Assembly (NCBI GenBank): GCA_947363565.1
Contig: CANAPP010000021.1
Span: 1 to 47,623 of the forward strand
Direction: 5' to 3'
DNA: 47,623 bases
Source: an uncultured Lachnospiraceae bacterium
GTDB taxonomy: Bacteria > Bacillota > Clostridia > Lachnospirales > Lachnospiraceae
The notes beneath the pieces were generated by a model, which was not told the DNA's origin, did not search any database, and saw nothing but the letters and a program-made list of their open reading frames with translations. Of this stretch, positions 8,604 to 16,680 are shown piece after piece. The translations under genes were made by a program, and so were the position numbers. Position 1 is the stretch's first letter, and each line of letters opens with the position of its first letter.

Positions 8604-10271
8604 ATGAAAAAAACATGGTGGAAAGAGGCGGTAGTCTATCAGATCTACCCCCGCAGCTTTATGGACAGCAACTGCGACGGCATCGGTGATCTTAAAGGAA
8701 TCACCGGCAGGCTCGATTATCTTAACTATCTGGGGATTGACGTGATCTGGCTCTCCCCGGTATACCAGTCGCCCAACGATGACAACGGATACGATATCAG
8801 CGACTATCAGGCGATCATGCACGAATTCGGAACGATGGAGGATTTTGATGAGCTGCTTGAACAAGCGCATAAGCGCGGCATCCGCATCGTCATGGACCTG
8901 GTGGTGAACCACACCTCCGACGAGCATAAGTGGTTTATGGAAAGCCGCAGTTCCAAAGACAATGCTTACCGGGATTACTACATCTGGCGGGAAGGCAAAG
9001 ACGCTGATACTCCGCCGAACAACTGGGGCTCCTGCTTTGGCGGTTCTGCATGGCAGTACGATGAACGCACAGAAATGTATTATCTTCACCTGTTTTCCAA
9101 AAAGCAGCCGGATCTCAACTGGGATAACCCTGAGGTACGAAAAAATATTTTCGCTATGATGACCTGGTGGTGCGATAAAGGCATCGACGGCTTCCGCATG
9201 GACGTCATCAGCATGATCTCCAAGACCAAAGAGATGCCCGACGGAAAACTTACTGACTTTTACGGGGATTACGGTCCCTACTGTGTAAACGGGCCGAACG
9301 TCCATAGGTATCTTCAGGAGATGAATGAAAAAGTCCTGTCAAAATACGATATCATGACCGTCGGCGAGACTCCCGGCGTCACAACAAAGCTTGCGAAGCA
9401 GTATGCCGGCGAAGACACGAATGAGCTTAACATGGTCTTCCAGTTTGAGCTTGTGGACACTCCAGGTAAATACGGCAAATGGACGGACGAGAAGCTTCCT
9501 CTCACCGAATTAAAGCGGATCATGACCCGCTGGCAGACAGAACTTTACGGGCAGGCCTGGAACAGTCTGTTCTGGGACAACCACGACCAGCCAAGAGCCG
9601 TCTCAAGGTTCGGTGATGACAGCAAGACACACCGGGAGACCTCAGCAAAGATGCTGGCAACCTGCCTCCACATGATGCAGGGAACGCCTTATATCTACCA
9701 AGGCGAGGAGCTTGGTATGACCAACTTCCCCTTTAAAAAGCCGGAAGATTTCCGCGATATCGAGAGCATCAACGCCTACAGCGAATGGTGCAGGAGCGGC
9801 AAAGTATCCCACGATGATTTCTGGCCCTGTCTGCTGCTTAGAAGCCGGGACAACGCAAGGACTCCCATGCAGTGGGACGACACTTCGCAGGCCGGATTCA
9901 CCTCCGGTACGCCGTGGATCGCCGTGAACCCAAACTATAAGGAGATCAATGCCAAAAAAGAGACAGCCAACCCGGATTCTGTCTTCCATTATTACAAAAA
10001 GCTGATTGCCTTAAGAAAACAGAATCCGGTTATCGTATACGGAAAGTACGAACTGCTCCTGGCAGACAGCGAAACACTCTACGTCTACACCCGGACGCTT
10101 GAAGAGGAAAAACTGCTTGTGGTATGTAATTTCTCCGATCAGGAGACAACATTTGCCCTCCCGGAAGAGTTCGCCGGCTGCCCGTGCCTGATCTCCAATA
10201 AGGAAAATGATTACGGCAAAGCTAATATCATGGTCAAGCCTTATGAAGCATTTGTGCTGAAAAAGAATTAA
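8604..10271 (+). CDS. GH13 oligo-1,6-glucosidase (isomaltase type)
   Basis: 555 residues, close to the size of Bacillus oligo-1,6-glucosidase. Catalytic residues are D200 (GFRMDVI), E255 (MTVGETPG) and D328 (WDNHDQPRAVSRFG). Val follows the nucleophile, the known mark of alpha-1,6 (isomaltose, isomaltulose) specificity in this subfamily. It lies 83 bp after the first glucosidase on the same strand with no terminator between, so the two are probably co-transcribed and cleave different linkages of the same branched maltodextrins. The start is backed by an AAAGGA at a rather long distance of about 11 bases. The gene ends only 8 bp from the end of the opposing surface-protein gene. Confidence 0.91.
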   Translation: MKKTWWKEAVVYQIYPRSFMDSNCDGIGDLKGITGRLDYLNYLGIDVIWLSPVYQSPNDDNGYDISDYQAIMHEFGTMEDFDELLEQAHKRGIRIVMDLVVNHTSDEHKWFMESRSSKDNAYRDYYIWREGKDADTPPNNWGSCFGGSAWQYDERTEMYYLHLFSKKQPDLNWDNPEVRKNIFAMMTWWCDKGIDGFRMDVISMISKTKEMPDGKLTDFYGDYGPYCVNGPNVHRYLQEMNEKVLSKYDIMTVGETPGVTTKLAKQYAGEDTNELNMVFQFELVDTPGKYGKWTDEKLPLTELKRIMTRWQTELYGQAWNSLFWDNHDQPRAVSRFGDDSKTHRETSAKMLATCLHMMQGTPYIYQGEELGMTNFPFKKPEDFRDIESINAYSEWCRSGKVSHDDFWPCLLLRSRDNARTPMQWDDTSQAGFTSGTPWIAVNPNYKEINAKKETANPDSVFHYYKKLIALRKQNPVIVYGKYELLLADSETLYVYTRTLEEEKLLVVCNFSDQETTFALPEEFAGCPCLISNKENDYGKANIMVKPYEAFVLKKN

Positions 10272-10279
10272 TCAACCGC

Positions 10280-13177
10280 CTATCTTACGGTTACTTTAAA
10301 TCCCCGCCGGATGCCATTGGCTGCCACAGCATATACTGTACATGCGCCGCTCCTTTTTCCCCGAATGATCCCGCTCTCGGAGACGGAAGCTATGGCTTCG
10401 TTAGACGAATAATAACGGAGCGGTGCAGTATGGCTCTTTGGCAGGAGCTTTTTGGCAAAGCTTTCTTTTACCACCTTCGCCTGAAGCTTTTGGCTCTTTC
10501 CCTTTTTCATGGATATGGCAGTCTTTGCCGCTTTGATGCTCCTGGCGTTCGTGTATGTCCTGCTGCCCTTTCCCGCGATGTGAAGGATAAAGCTCTTTGC
10601 GGCAAGCTTCTTTTTCCCATTCACTATGCGGTATGCTTTTACCTGTATTTTGTATGAGGACCTGCTGTTGATCTTTCTGCCGTTGATTTTCCTCACGATA
10701 AGCGATGCCTTATTTTTCCCTTTGACACTCCCCGCAAGCTTCATCCTGCCGCCGCACTTTCCGGCGTAGATATCGTATCTTTCTGCATTGCCGATCCGTC
10801 TCCAGGATATGTTAATGCCTGCGCCAGACTGGACGGCTTTTGCGTTCAAAATATTTAATGATGCTTTTGCCGGATCCCCGTTAACTACCGGATCTGGGCT
10901 TTCCGCACCTGGGTTATCTGGATCTGGCGTTCCCGGCTTCGGGTTATCTGGATCTGGCGTTCCCGGCTTCGGGTTATCCGGGTTGTCCGGATCCGGCGTG
11001 TCCGTACCCGGATCTTTGTTAAGCTTTCCAATCACCGTATCCTGATAAGATATTTCTTCTTGCCCGGCCGCATCGCGAAAATACTTTTTGCAGCCGCCAC
11101 AGGAATAATATTCAATATTCCCCTCCTCGTCATAAGTTGCCGGCCTTGCCTCAGTCTTTACAAGCTTTTTATGATTAGAAACATCCGGCCCGCTTTCTTC
11201 CTCGCTGGTCTTCCCGCATTTGTAGCAAAAATGCCTCACCAGCCCTTTTTCCGTACAAGTCGCTTCTTTAAGCACCGTGTCAAACCTCTCGGAATAATCA
11301 TGCTGCTCATGATAGCCCGCGCAGAAAGTAATGTCGAGATTTCTCTCCACCTTCGGAATCTCAAGAACCACCGACCTGCAGTCTTCAGAAACGGTAAGGG
11401 TATAGCCGTCATCCTGCATGAGCCCTCCAGGCCCGTCACTGAAAACGACTCCCAGTTCCTTATACGTGTAAGTCCACTCCTTTGTGCCCACATAGTATTT
11501 TTCATTCTCCAAAGTAAATGTTACCGTAAAAGGCTCGCCCTTACCGAGTTTTACCGTATCCGCACCGGGCGCTTTGACACCCTCAAGCTTCTTAAACGTA
11601 ACGGTACAGAAGTTCGCCTCTTTTTTATATGCCGCATAATAGGTCTTATCCTCCCGGACCGTACCAAGGGAGGTAGATCCATAAGAAGACTCTGGTCCGC
11701 TGTCCCATCCCCTGAATGTAAAGGTATAGCCTTCCTGCGTGTACGCAGGCGGTTCGGGACAGACAACCGGCGTACCATAATAATATTCCTCAGAACTGAT
11801 GACCGTTTTCCCGTCGTAGCTTTTAAAGGTGACAATATGCTGATCTCTCTGATAATAGAGGGATAACACCAGCTTCCCGTCCGCGGTTATCGTGCCGCTG
11901 CCCGTTGATTTTGCTGTGTCCAGGGAAAATCCCTGCTTTGCGTAGGCGGCCGGCGAAATCTCCGCCTGCGCATCTGTTTTCCCTTTTTCTTCACGCGTTA
12001 TGTGGGGATCCGTATTATATTTCCCCTCTTCGTCCATATAATAAATCTTTACTGTATAAGGCGTATTTCCGTCGGCTTCCCATTGGGCGGTGTAGGTGAC
12101 ATTTCCCGCGGAGCCTTTCGGCACCGTCACTTCCTTTTGTACATCCGTTGCGGGAGCGCCGCCGCGAACCCAGCCTTTGAACGTATAACCGCTTTTTACC
12201 GGCACGGGCAGCGTAAATGTGTCGCTTTCGATGTTAAACAGCGTATACGGACTGGCATCGCCGCTGATATCTGGGCCGGCTATGCCCTCCGAAAAGCTTC
12301 CTCCCTCCAACCGGTAAAATATATAATACGGCGAAGGGCTCCATCTGGCCTTGAGCGCAGTCTCTCCCGTCCAGTTGCCGAAAATAATAAGATTACGATC
12401 AGGCTCGGTTATCCCCCGTTTTTCACAAGTCCAGCCGTCAAGCCGGTAGTGCTCACGGACTGCATTTTCATTGACCCTGTCATAGGGCGGATCTACGCCG
12501 ACCACGCTGTATCCCTGACTGTTACTATGGTAAGAATAGATAGCTTCGTCCGGTTCTTCCTTCCACCTGCCGCCGTTCAGATCATAGGTGATCTCATTTT
12601 TTATCTCCTGGCCCGGCGACTTGTCATACTGCTCTTTGGTCAGCAGACTTCCTTCTCCGGACATTTTATCTCTCAATGCATTGATCAGGCTCGGCACTAC
12701 CGTATCTTCATCATATACAATTGTCCCGGTATTTTTAATCCCATCCGGAGTTGCGTTTTTAATGTTGCTGAGGAATAAAGTACCTTCATTGATCAGTTCT
12801 CCTTGTATAAGAAAAGCATAACATCCGTCTATTTTTGCCGTACCTTTATTCACAAATGAACATCCACCGTCAACCTCAAAGGATTCTGAGGACTCTATAC
12901 CTGGAGATTGGAAAGTAAACGTACCGTGATTAAAAAAATCAGCACTTTTTCCCAGATTTATCAGCCCAAATCCCCCTGTTATATTAACCGTACCATTATT
13001 GGTAAATGTACATCCATCGTAATATCCGTACAGTGTATACTCACTTTCCTCACAAGTCTCCCCTTCTGCAACTGTCCGGCCATAGTAATTACCTTTTGCG
13101 CACACGGTAAAAGAACTCACCAATATCATCACGCAAATACTGGCCAGTGCACCAATCAGCCTGTTTCTTTTTCCCAT
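10280..13177 (-). CDS. Large secreted repeat protein (InlB-type repeats, Pro-Asp repeats, BIG2-like end)
   Basis: 965 residues. A signal peptide (KRNRLIGALASICVMILVSS, cleavage probably after VCA) is followed by short repeats of the form F-x-N-x-GT (about residues 40-170) that look like a beta-helix. Next come several InlB-type modules (ITYDLNGGRW, GYTFKGWVRGG, YTAQWEADG) and cysteine-pair motifs (CYKCGKTS, CGGCKKYF). A tandem Asp-Pro-Asn-Lys-Gly spacer follows, then a fibronectin-like segment (INISWRRIGNAERYDIYAG) and a C-terminal BIG2-like domain (YSSNEAIASVSESG). There is no LPXTG motif or C-terminal anchor, so it is either released or held non-covalently. A role in adhesion or wall binding is likely but unproven. 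The start has GGAGGG seven to eight bases upstream. Confidence 0.82.
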   Translation of the reverse strand: MGKRNRLIGALASICVMILVSSFTVCAKGNYYGRTVAEGETCEESEYTLYGYYDGCTFTNNGTVNITGGFGLINLGKSADFFNHGTFTFQSPGIESSESFEVDGGCSFVNKGTAKIDGCYAFLIQGELINEGTLFLSNIKNATPDGIKNTGTIVYDEDTVVPSLINALRDKMSGEGSLLTKEQYDKSPGQEIKNEITYDLNGGRWKEEPDEAIYSYHSNSQGYSVVGVDPPYDRVNENAVREHYRLDGWTCEKRGITEPDRNLIIFGNWTGETALKARWSPSPYYIFYRLEGGSFSEGIAGPDISGDASPYTLFNIESDTFTLPVPVKSGYTFKGWVRGGAPATDVQKEVTVPKGSAGNVTYTAQWEADGNTPYTVKIYYMDEEGKYNTDPHITREEKGKTDAQAEISPAAYAKQGFSLDTAKSTGSGTITADGKLVLSLYYQRDQHIVTFKSYDGKTVISSEEYYYGTPVVCPEPPAYTQEGYTFTFRGWDSGPESSYGSTSLGTVREDKTYYAAYKKEANFCTVTFKKLEGVKAPGADTVKLGKGEPFTVTFTLENEKYYVGTKEWTYTYKELGVVFSDGPGGLMQDDGYTLTVSEDCRSVVLEIPKVERNLDITFCAGYHEQHDYSERFDTVLKEATCTEKGLVRHFCYKCGKTSEEESGPDVSNHKKLVKTEARPATYDEEGNIEYYSCGGCKKYFRDAAGQEEISYQDTVIGKLNKDPGTDTPDPDNPDNPKPGTPDPDNPKPGTPDPDNPGAESPDPVVNGDPAKASLNILNAKAVQSGAGINISWRRIGNAERYDIYAGKCGGRMKLAGSVKGKNKASLIVRKINGRKINSRSSYKIQVKAYRIVNGKKKLAAKSFILHIAGKGSRTYTNARSIKAAKTAISMKKGKSQKLQAKVVKESFAKKLLPKSHTAPLRYYSSNEAIASVSESGIIRGKRSGACTVYAVAANGIRRGFKVTVR
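10911..10970. repeat. Two perfect 30-bp tandem repeats within the surface-protein gene
   Basis: The 30-bp unit beginning GGGTTATCTGGATC occurs at 10911-10940 and again, base for base, at 10941-10970. Degenerate units follow to about 11000. Each unit encodes ten residues (Lys-Pro-Gly-Thr-Pro-Asp-Pro-Asp-Asn-Pro). Copy number probably varies between strains by slippage. Confidence 0.9.
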
Positions 13178-13303
13178 CTTAGTCTCCCTCCTTCATTTTG
13201 TCTCTTCTCTCCTGTCTTTCCTTTTTATTTACCCCTCCCCCATTTTAACAAGCGCACGGACTCTATGTTCAATATAACATTTCCCGAAAAGTTTTCAATA
13301 TTT

Positions 13304-13325
13304 GTGCCGTGAACGGCACTTTTTT
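13304..13325 (+). terminator. Terminator-like hairpin with no gene before it
   Basis: GTGCCG (13304-13309), loop TGAA and CGGCAC (13314-13319) are followed by six T residues. No plus-strand gene ends near here, so it would end either a small RNA or a read-through transcript from the glucosidase genes. Confidence 0.5.
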
Positions 13326-13384
13326 GTCGTGAATGATAAGTACCTCCTGTCCGAAGGCTTCGCCGGAAAAAGCGCAAAGTTCCA

Positions 13385-13413
13385 TTGCACTTTCACGAAA
13401 AATAATGTACATT
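13385..13413 (+). promoter_or_regulatory. malQ promoter
   Basis: TTGCAC (13385-13390) and TACATT (13408-13413) with a 17-base spacer, 67 bp before the malQ start. Confidence 0.5.
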
Positions 13414-13480
13414 AGAATTATATTTTGAGTATTCAACCAAGTTTTGCGCACCCAGAAAAGAATAACAGGAGGTAACCCAC

Positions 13481-14986
13481 ATGAAACGAACCGCAGGAAT
13501 TCTGCTCCCTATCACCAGCCTGCCATCCCGGTACGGCATCGGATGCTTTTCTAAAAGCGCTTATGATTTCATTGACTGGCTTAAGGAGGCCGGGCAGACC
13601 TACTGGCAGATCCTTCCGCTCGGGCCGACCAGCTACGGCGATTCCCCCTACCAGTCTTTCTCCACCTTCGCCGGGAATCCTTATTTTATCAGCCTTGAAA
13701 CACTTATCGCAGAAGGGGTGCTCACCCGCGAGGAATGTCAATCCGCCGACTTCGGCGATACACCGGATGATATCCAGTATGAAAAAATGTATCGCGCCCG
13801 GTATCCGCTGCTTTACAAAGCCTACGAAAGAAGCCATATTTGTGATGACCCGGATTACCAGCAGTTTACCGGGGAAAATGACTGGTGGCTTTCCGATTAC
13901 GCCCTTTTCATGGCAGTAAAGGACCAGTTTGACGGCAGCTCCTGGGACAAATGGCCAGAGGATATCCGTCTCAGAAAACAGTCCGCCATGGAAGATTTCC
14001 GCATAAGGCTTCACCGCGAGATCGAATTCCATCAATATATGCAGTTTAAATTTTTCGAACAGTGGAACGCCCTGAAAGCTTATGCGAATAAGAACGGCAT
14101 CCAGTTTATCGGAGATATCCCCATCTATGTCGCGATGGACAGTGCGGATACATGGGCGCATCCTGAGCTTTTCCAGTTAAACAGTGCCAATGTTCCCCTG
14201 GCCGTCGCAGGCTGCCCGCCTGACGGCTTCTCCGCTGACGGACAGCTCTGGGGCAACCCTTTATATCGCTGGGATTACCACCGGGATACCGGCTATGAAT
14301 GGTGGATCACAAGACTATCCTGCTGCTTTCGGATGTATGATGTGCTGCGGATCGACCATTTCCGCGGCTTCGACGAATATTATTCTATACCTTATGGGGA
14401 TAAATCCGCGGTAAATGGGCATTGGGAAAAGGGGCCGGGAATCGGATTGTTCCGGCGGATGAAAGAACGGCTTGGGATACAGGAAGTGATCGCGGAAGAC
14501 CTGGGATATGTGACAGATTCCGTCCGCCAGTTAGTAAAAGACAGCGGGTTCCCGGGGATGAAGGTCTTAGAGTTTGCCTTTGACTCAAGAGATTCAGGCT
14601 CTGCCAATGACTACCTGCCCCACAATTATGATGCCAACAGCGTCGCCTACACCGGAACCCACGACAACGAGACGATCGCCGGGTGGTTTTGCTCCATCAC
14701 AGAGGAAGAGCAACAGCTTGCCAGAGATTATCTGTGCGACCACCACACCCCGGAAAATCTGCTGTACAGATCCTTTATCTCTCTTGTGATGCTGAGCAGC
14801 GCGAAGATCTGTATCATCCCTATGCAGGATTACCTGGGCCTTGGCAACGAATGCCGCACAAACAAACCTTCCACCGTAGGGAATAATTGGAGATGGCGTC
14901 TTACGCATTCTAATCTGACGGAAGAACTCAAGGAGGAAATCCGCACCATGACGAAGCGGTACGGCCGGATGAACTTAAATGTCTGA
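13481..14986 (+). CDS. malQ: 4-alpha-glucanotransferase (amylomaltase, GH77)
   Basis: 501 residues, normal for the compact bacterial MalQ. It transfers alpha-1,4-glucan segments between maltodextrins and releases glucose. The start (TAGILLPITSLPSRYGIG) is characteristic of the family. The catalytic motifs RIDHFRGF (nucleophile Asp), IAEDLG (acid/base Glu) and TGTHDNET are all present. AGGAGG lies nine bases before the ATG. It lies downstream of two glucosidases in the same direction but has its own promoter. Together these would degrade branched maltodextrins in the cytoplasm. Confidence 0.95.
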   Translation: MKRTAGILLPITSLPSRYGIGCFSKSAYDFIDWLKEAGQTYWQILPLGPTSYGDSPYQSFSTFAGNPYFISLETLIAEGVLTREECQSADFGDTPDDIQYEKMYRARYPLLYKAYERSHICDDPDYQQFTGENDWWLSDYALFMAVKDQFDGSSWDKWPEDIRLRKQSAMEDFRIRLHREIEFHQYMQFKFFEQWNALKAYANKNGIQFIGDIPIYVAMDSADTWAHPELFQLNSANVPLAVAGCPPDGFSADGQLWGNPLYRWDYHRDTGYEWWITRLSCCFRMYDVLRIDHFRGFDEYYSIPYGDKSAVNGHWEKGPGIGLFRRMKERLGIQEVIAEDLGYVTDSVRQLVKDSGFPGMKVLEFAFDSRDSGSANDYLPHNYDANSVAYTGTHDNETIAGWFCSITEEEQQLARDYLCDHHTPENLLYRSFISLVMLSSAKICIIPMQDYLGLGNECRTNKPSTVGNNWRWRLTHSNLTEELKEEIRTMTKRYGRMNLNV

Positions 14987-15005
14987 GCTTTTTCCTGATA
15001 TACTA

Positions 15006-15051
15006 ATGCCCCGTACGGCCGCAGGATACGATACGACCGCCGGGGCATTTT
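15006..15051 (+). terminator. Terminator after malQ
   Basis: ATGCCCCG (15006-15013) pairs with CGGGGCAT (15041-15048), with a GC-rich 27-base interior and a T-rich tail. It ends 50 to 60 bp before the convergent symporter gene. Confidence 0.65.
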
Positions 15052-15100
15052 CTGTTAGCAGCATTATTTTACAACGGGTAATTTATACATTCCATATAAA

Positions 15101-16492
15101 CTATGCCCGCTCTTTCGCGAAATATTCCCGGACCAGCTTTACAACTGTTCCCGACAGCAGGAATAATGCCACTAAGTTCGGTATGGACATCAGTCCGTTA
15201 CATGTATCTGCAATCCCCCAGATAATCCCTAAGTCTACCGTCGCTCCAAGGATTGCCACAAGCGCATAGACAAGCATGAACGGCTTTACAATCTTCGTGG
15301 AGAATACGAACTCCACACAGCGCGCGCCGTAAAGCCCCCACCCAAGTATGGTGGAAAACGCGAAACAGCACATGGCGATTGCCGTAAAGACAGACACCCA
15401 GTTCCCATATGTAGAGGTAAATCCGGAGATGGTAAGTTCTGCCCCTGCCGCCTCCCCGAAGTTGATATTAACACCGCTGCACAGGATGACAAGTGCCGTC
15501 AGCGTACAGATGACGATCGTATCCGCAAATACTTCAAAGATTCCGAACATCCCCTGTTTCACCGGCTGATCCGTATCCGCACAGGCATGTGCGATGGAAC
15601 CTGTACCGATACCAGCCTCATTAGAGAAGATTCCCCTCGACACGCCTCTTCGCATCGTCACCAGGAAACTTCCGATCACGCCTCCGGTAAATGCAGACGG
15701 GTTAAACGCCCCCGCAAAGATCATCTCAAAAACTGCCGGAACATTACCGATATTTAAAACAACAACTCCCAATGCAAGGATAATATAAAATACCGCCATA
15801 AAAGGAACCAGCTTTTCCGTCACGCTGCCGATACGCTTGACGCCGCCCAAAAGCACGATTGCCACCAGCGCAGCGATAATGATCCCAATGACTAAGTTCA
15901 CCGTACCTACCTGGGACTCACTGATGATTCCATAATTGATAAACGCGGAATCAATGGATGCCGTGATCGTATTCACCTGGGTCGCATTGCCTGTACCCAT
16001 TACGGTCAGCGCTCCCAGCATCGCATACACGACAGCCATCCAGTACCATCCTCTGCCAAGCCCGTTTTTTATGTAGTACATCGGTCCGCCTACATAGTCT
16101 CCTTCCGGATTCCTCTCACGGAAATGAACTGCCAGCGTAACCTCTGAAAACTTCGTACACATGCCAAGGAGCGCGGATATCCACATCCAGAATACCGCTC
16201 CCGGCCCGCCGATTGCAATCGCGCCAGCTACCCCGGCAACATTGCCGGTCCCCACGGTAGCCGCTAACGCCGTGCAGACAGCCTGAAACGGAGTGATACT
16301 TCCCTCTTTCGCCTCAGACTTCGTAAAAATCCTGCCGATAGAGTTCTTCAGCGCATACCCGAACTTGCGGAACTGTATAAATCCCGTCCGAAAACTAAGG
16401 ACAAGCCCCACGCCGATAATGCACACCATCGCCGGCACACCCCACACAAAATCATTCACTGCCGCATTGATGGATTCAATTGTCTGTAACAT
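15101..16492 (-). CDS. Sodium:alanine/glycine-type symporter (AGCS family)
   Basis: 463 residues from the ATG at 16492, which has GAGG seven bases upstream; codons further upstream are not conserved-looking. About eleven membrane segments are visible. Family motifs include FRKFGYALKNSIGRIF near the start, the sodium-site region AVCTALAATVGTGNVAGV, GGPGAVFWMWISALLGM and RRGVSRGIFSNEAGIGTGS. These carriers import alanine or glycine, in some cases glutamine, with sodium. The gene appears monocistronic. No substrate can be assigned from the sequence. Confidence 0.93.
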   Translation of the reverse strand: MLQTIESINAAVNDFVWGVPAMVCIIGVGLVLSFRTGFIQFRKFGYALKNSIGRIFTKSEAKEGSITPFQAVCTALAATVGTGNVAGVAGAIAIGGPGAVFWMWISALLGMCTKFSEVTLAVHFRERNPEGDYVGGPMYYIKNGLGRGWYWMAVVYAMLGALTVMGTGNATQVNTITASIDSAFINYGIISESQVGTVNLVIGIIIAALVAIVLLGGVKRIGSVTEKLVPFMAVFYIILALGVVVLNIGNVPAVFEMIFAGAFNPSAFTGGVIGSFLVTMRRGVSRGIFSNEAGIGTGSIAHACADTDQPVKQGMFGIFEVFADTIVICTLTALVILCSGVNINFGEAAGAELTISGFTSTYGNWVSVFTAIAMCCFAFSTILGWGLYGARCVEFVFSTKIVKPFMLVYALVAILGATVDLGIIWGIADTCNGLMSIPNLVALFLLSGTVVKLVREYFAKERA

Positions 16493-16590
16493 AGTTTTTC
16501 CTCTCTTTCCTACCTTCTCCCAGCCAGAGAAAGTACTTAGTATGACATATCCATAGTCAACCATATCACACATTCCCATGTTTGTATACA

Positions 16591-16633
16591 ATTGTTATTT
16601 TTCCATCAGCATTGTTATTTCTGCTACAATAAC
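16591..16633. repeat. Helically phased repeats upstream of the symporter gene
   Basis: ATTGTTATTT occurs at 16591-16600 and 16611-16620, exactly 20 bp apart. A third, inverted GTTATTGT lies at 16626-16633. The site is about 100 bp upstream of the symporter start. A possible minus-strand promoter, TTGTAT and TGATAT with a 17-base spacer, lies close by. A regulator site is possible. Confidence 0.4.
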
Positions 16634-16680
16634 GTGTTATATTTAACGTTAATTTATGCACAATGACGAATTTTGTCCTG

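Larger units (their letters stand above)
13178..13480. other. Intergenic region between the surface-protein gene and malQ
   Basis: This 303-bp divergent region holds an orphan plus-strand terminator-like hairpin (13304-13325) and the malQ promoter (13385-13413). On the minus side is an AG-rich leader with the surface-protein ribosome site. I see no clear minus-strand promoter and no small gene. Confidence 0.6.

Noticed and set aside
11060-11866. 268-codon plus-strand frame inside the surface-protein gene
   Set aside because: It is antisense to clear InlB-type repeats and has no ribosome site; it reflects base composition.
13269-13300. GAAAAGTTTTC palindrome as a catabolite-response (cre) site
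   Set aside because: It lacks the central CG and flanking bases of the cre consensus.
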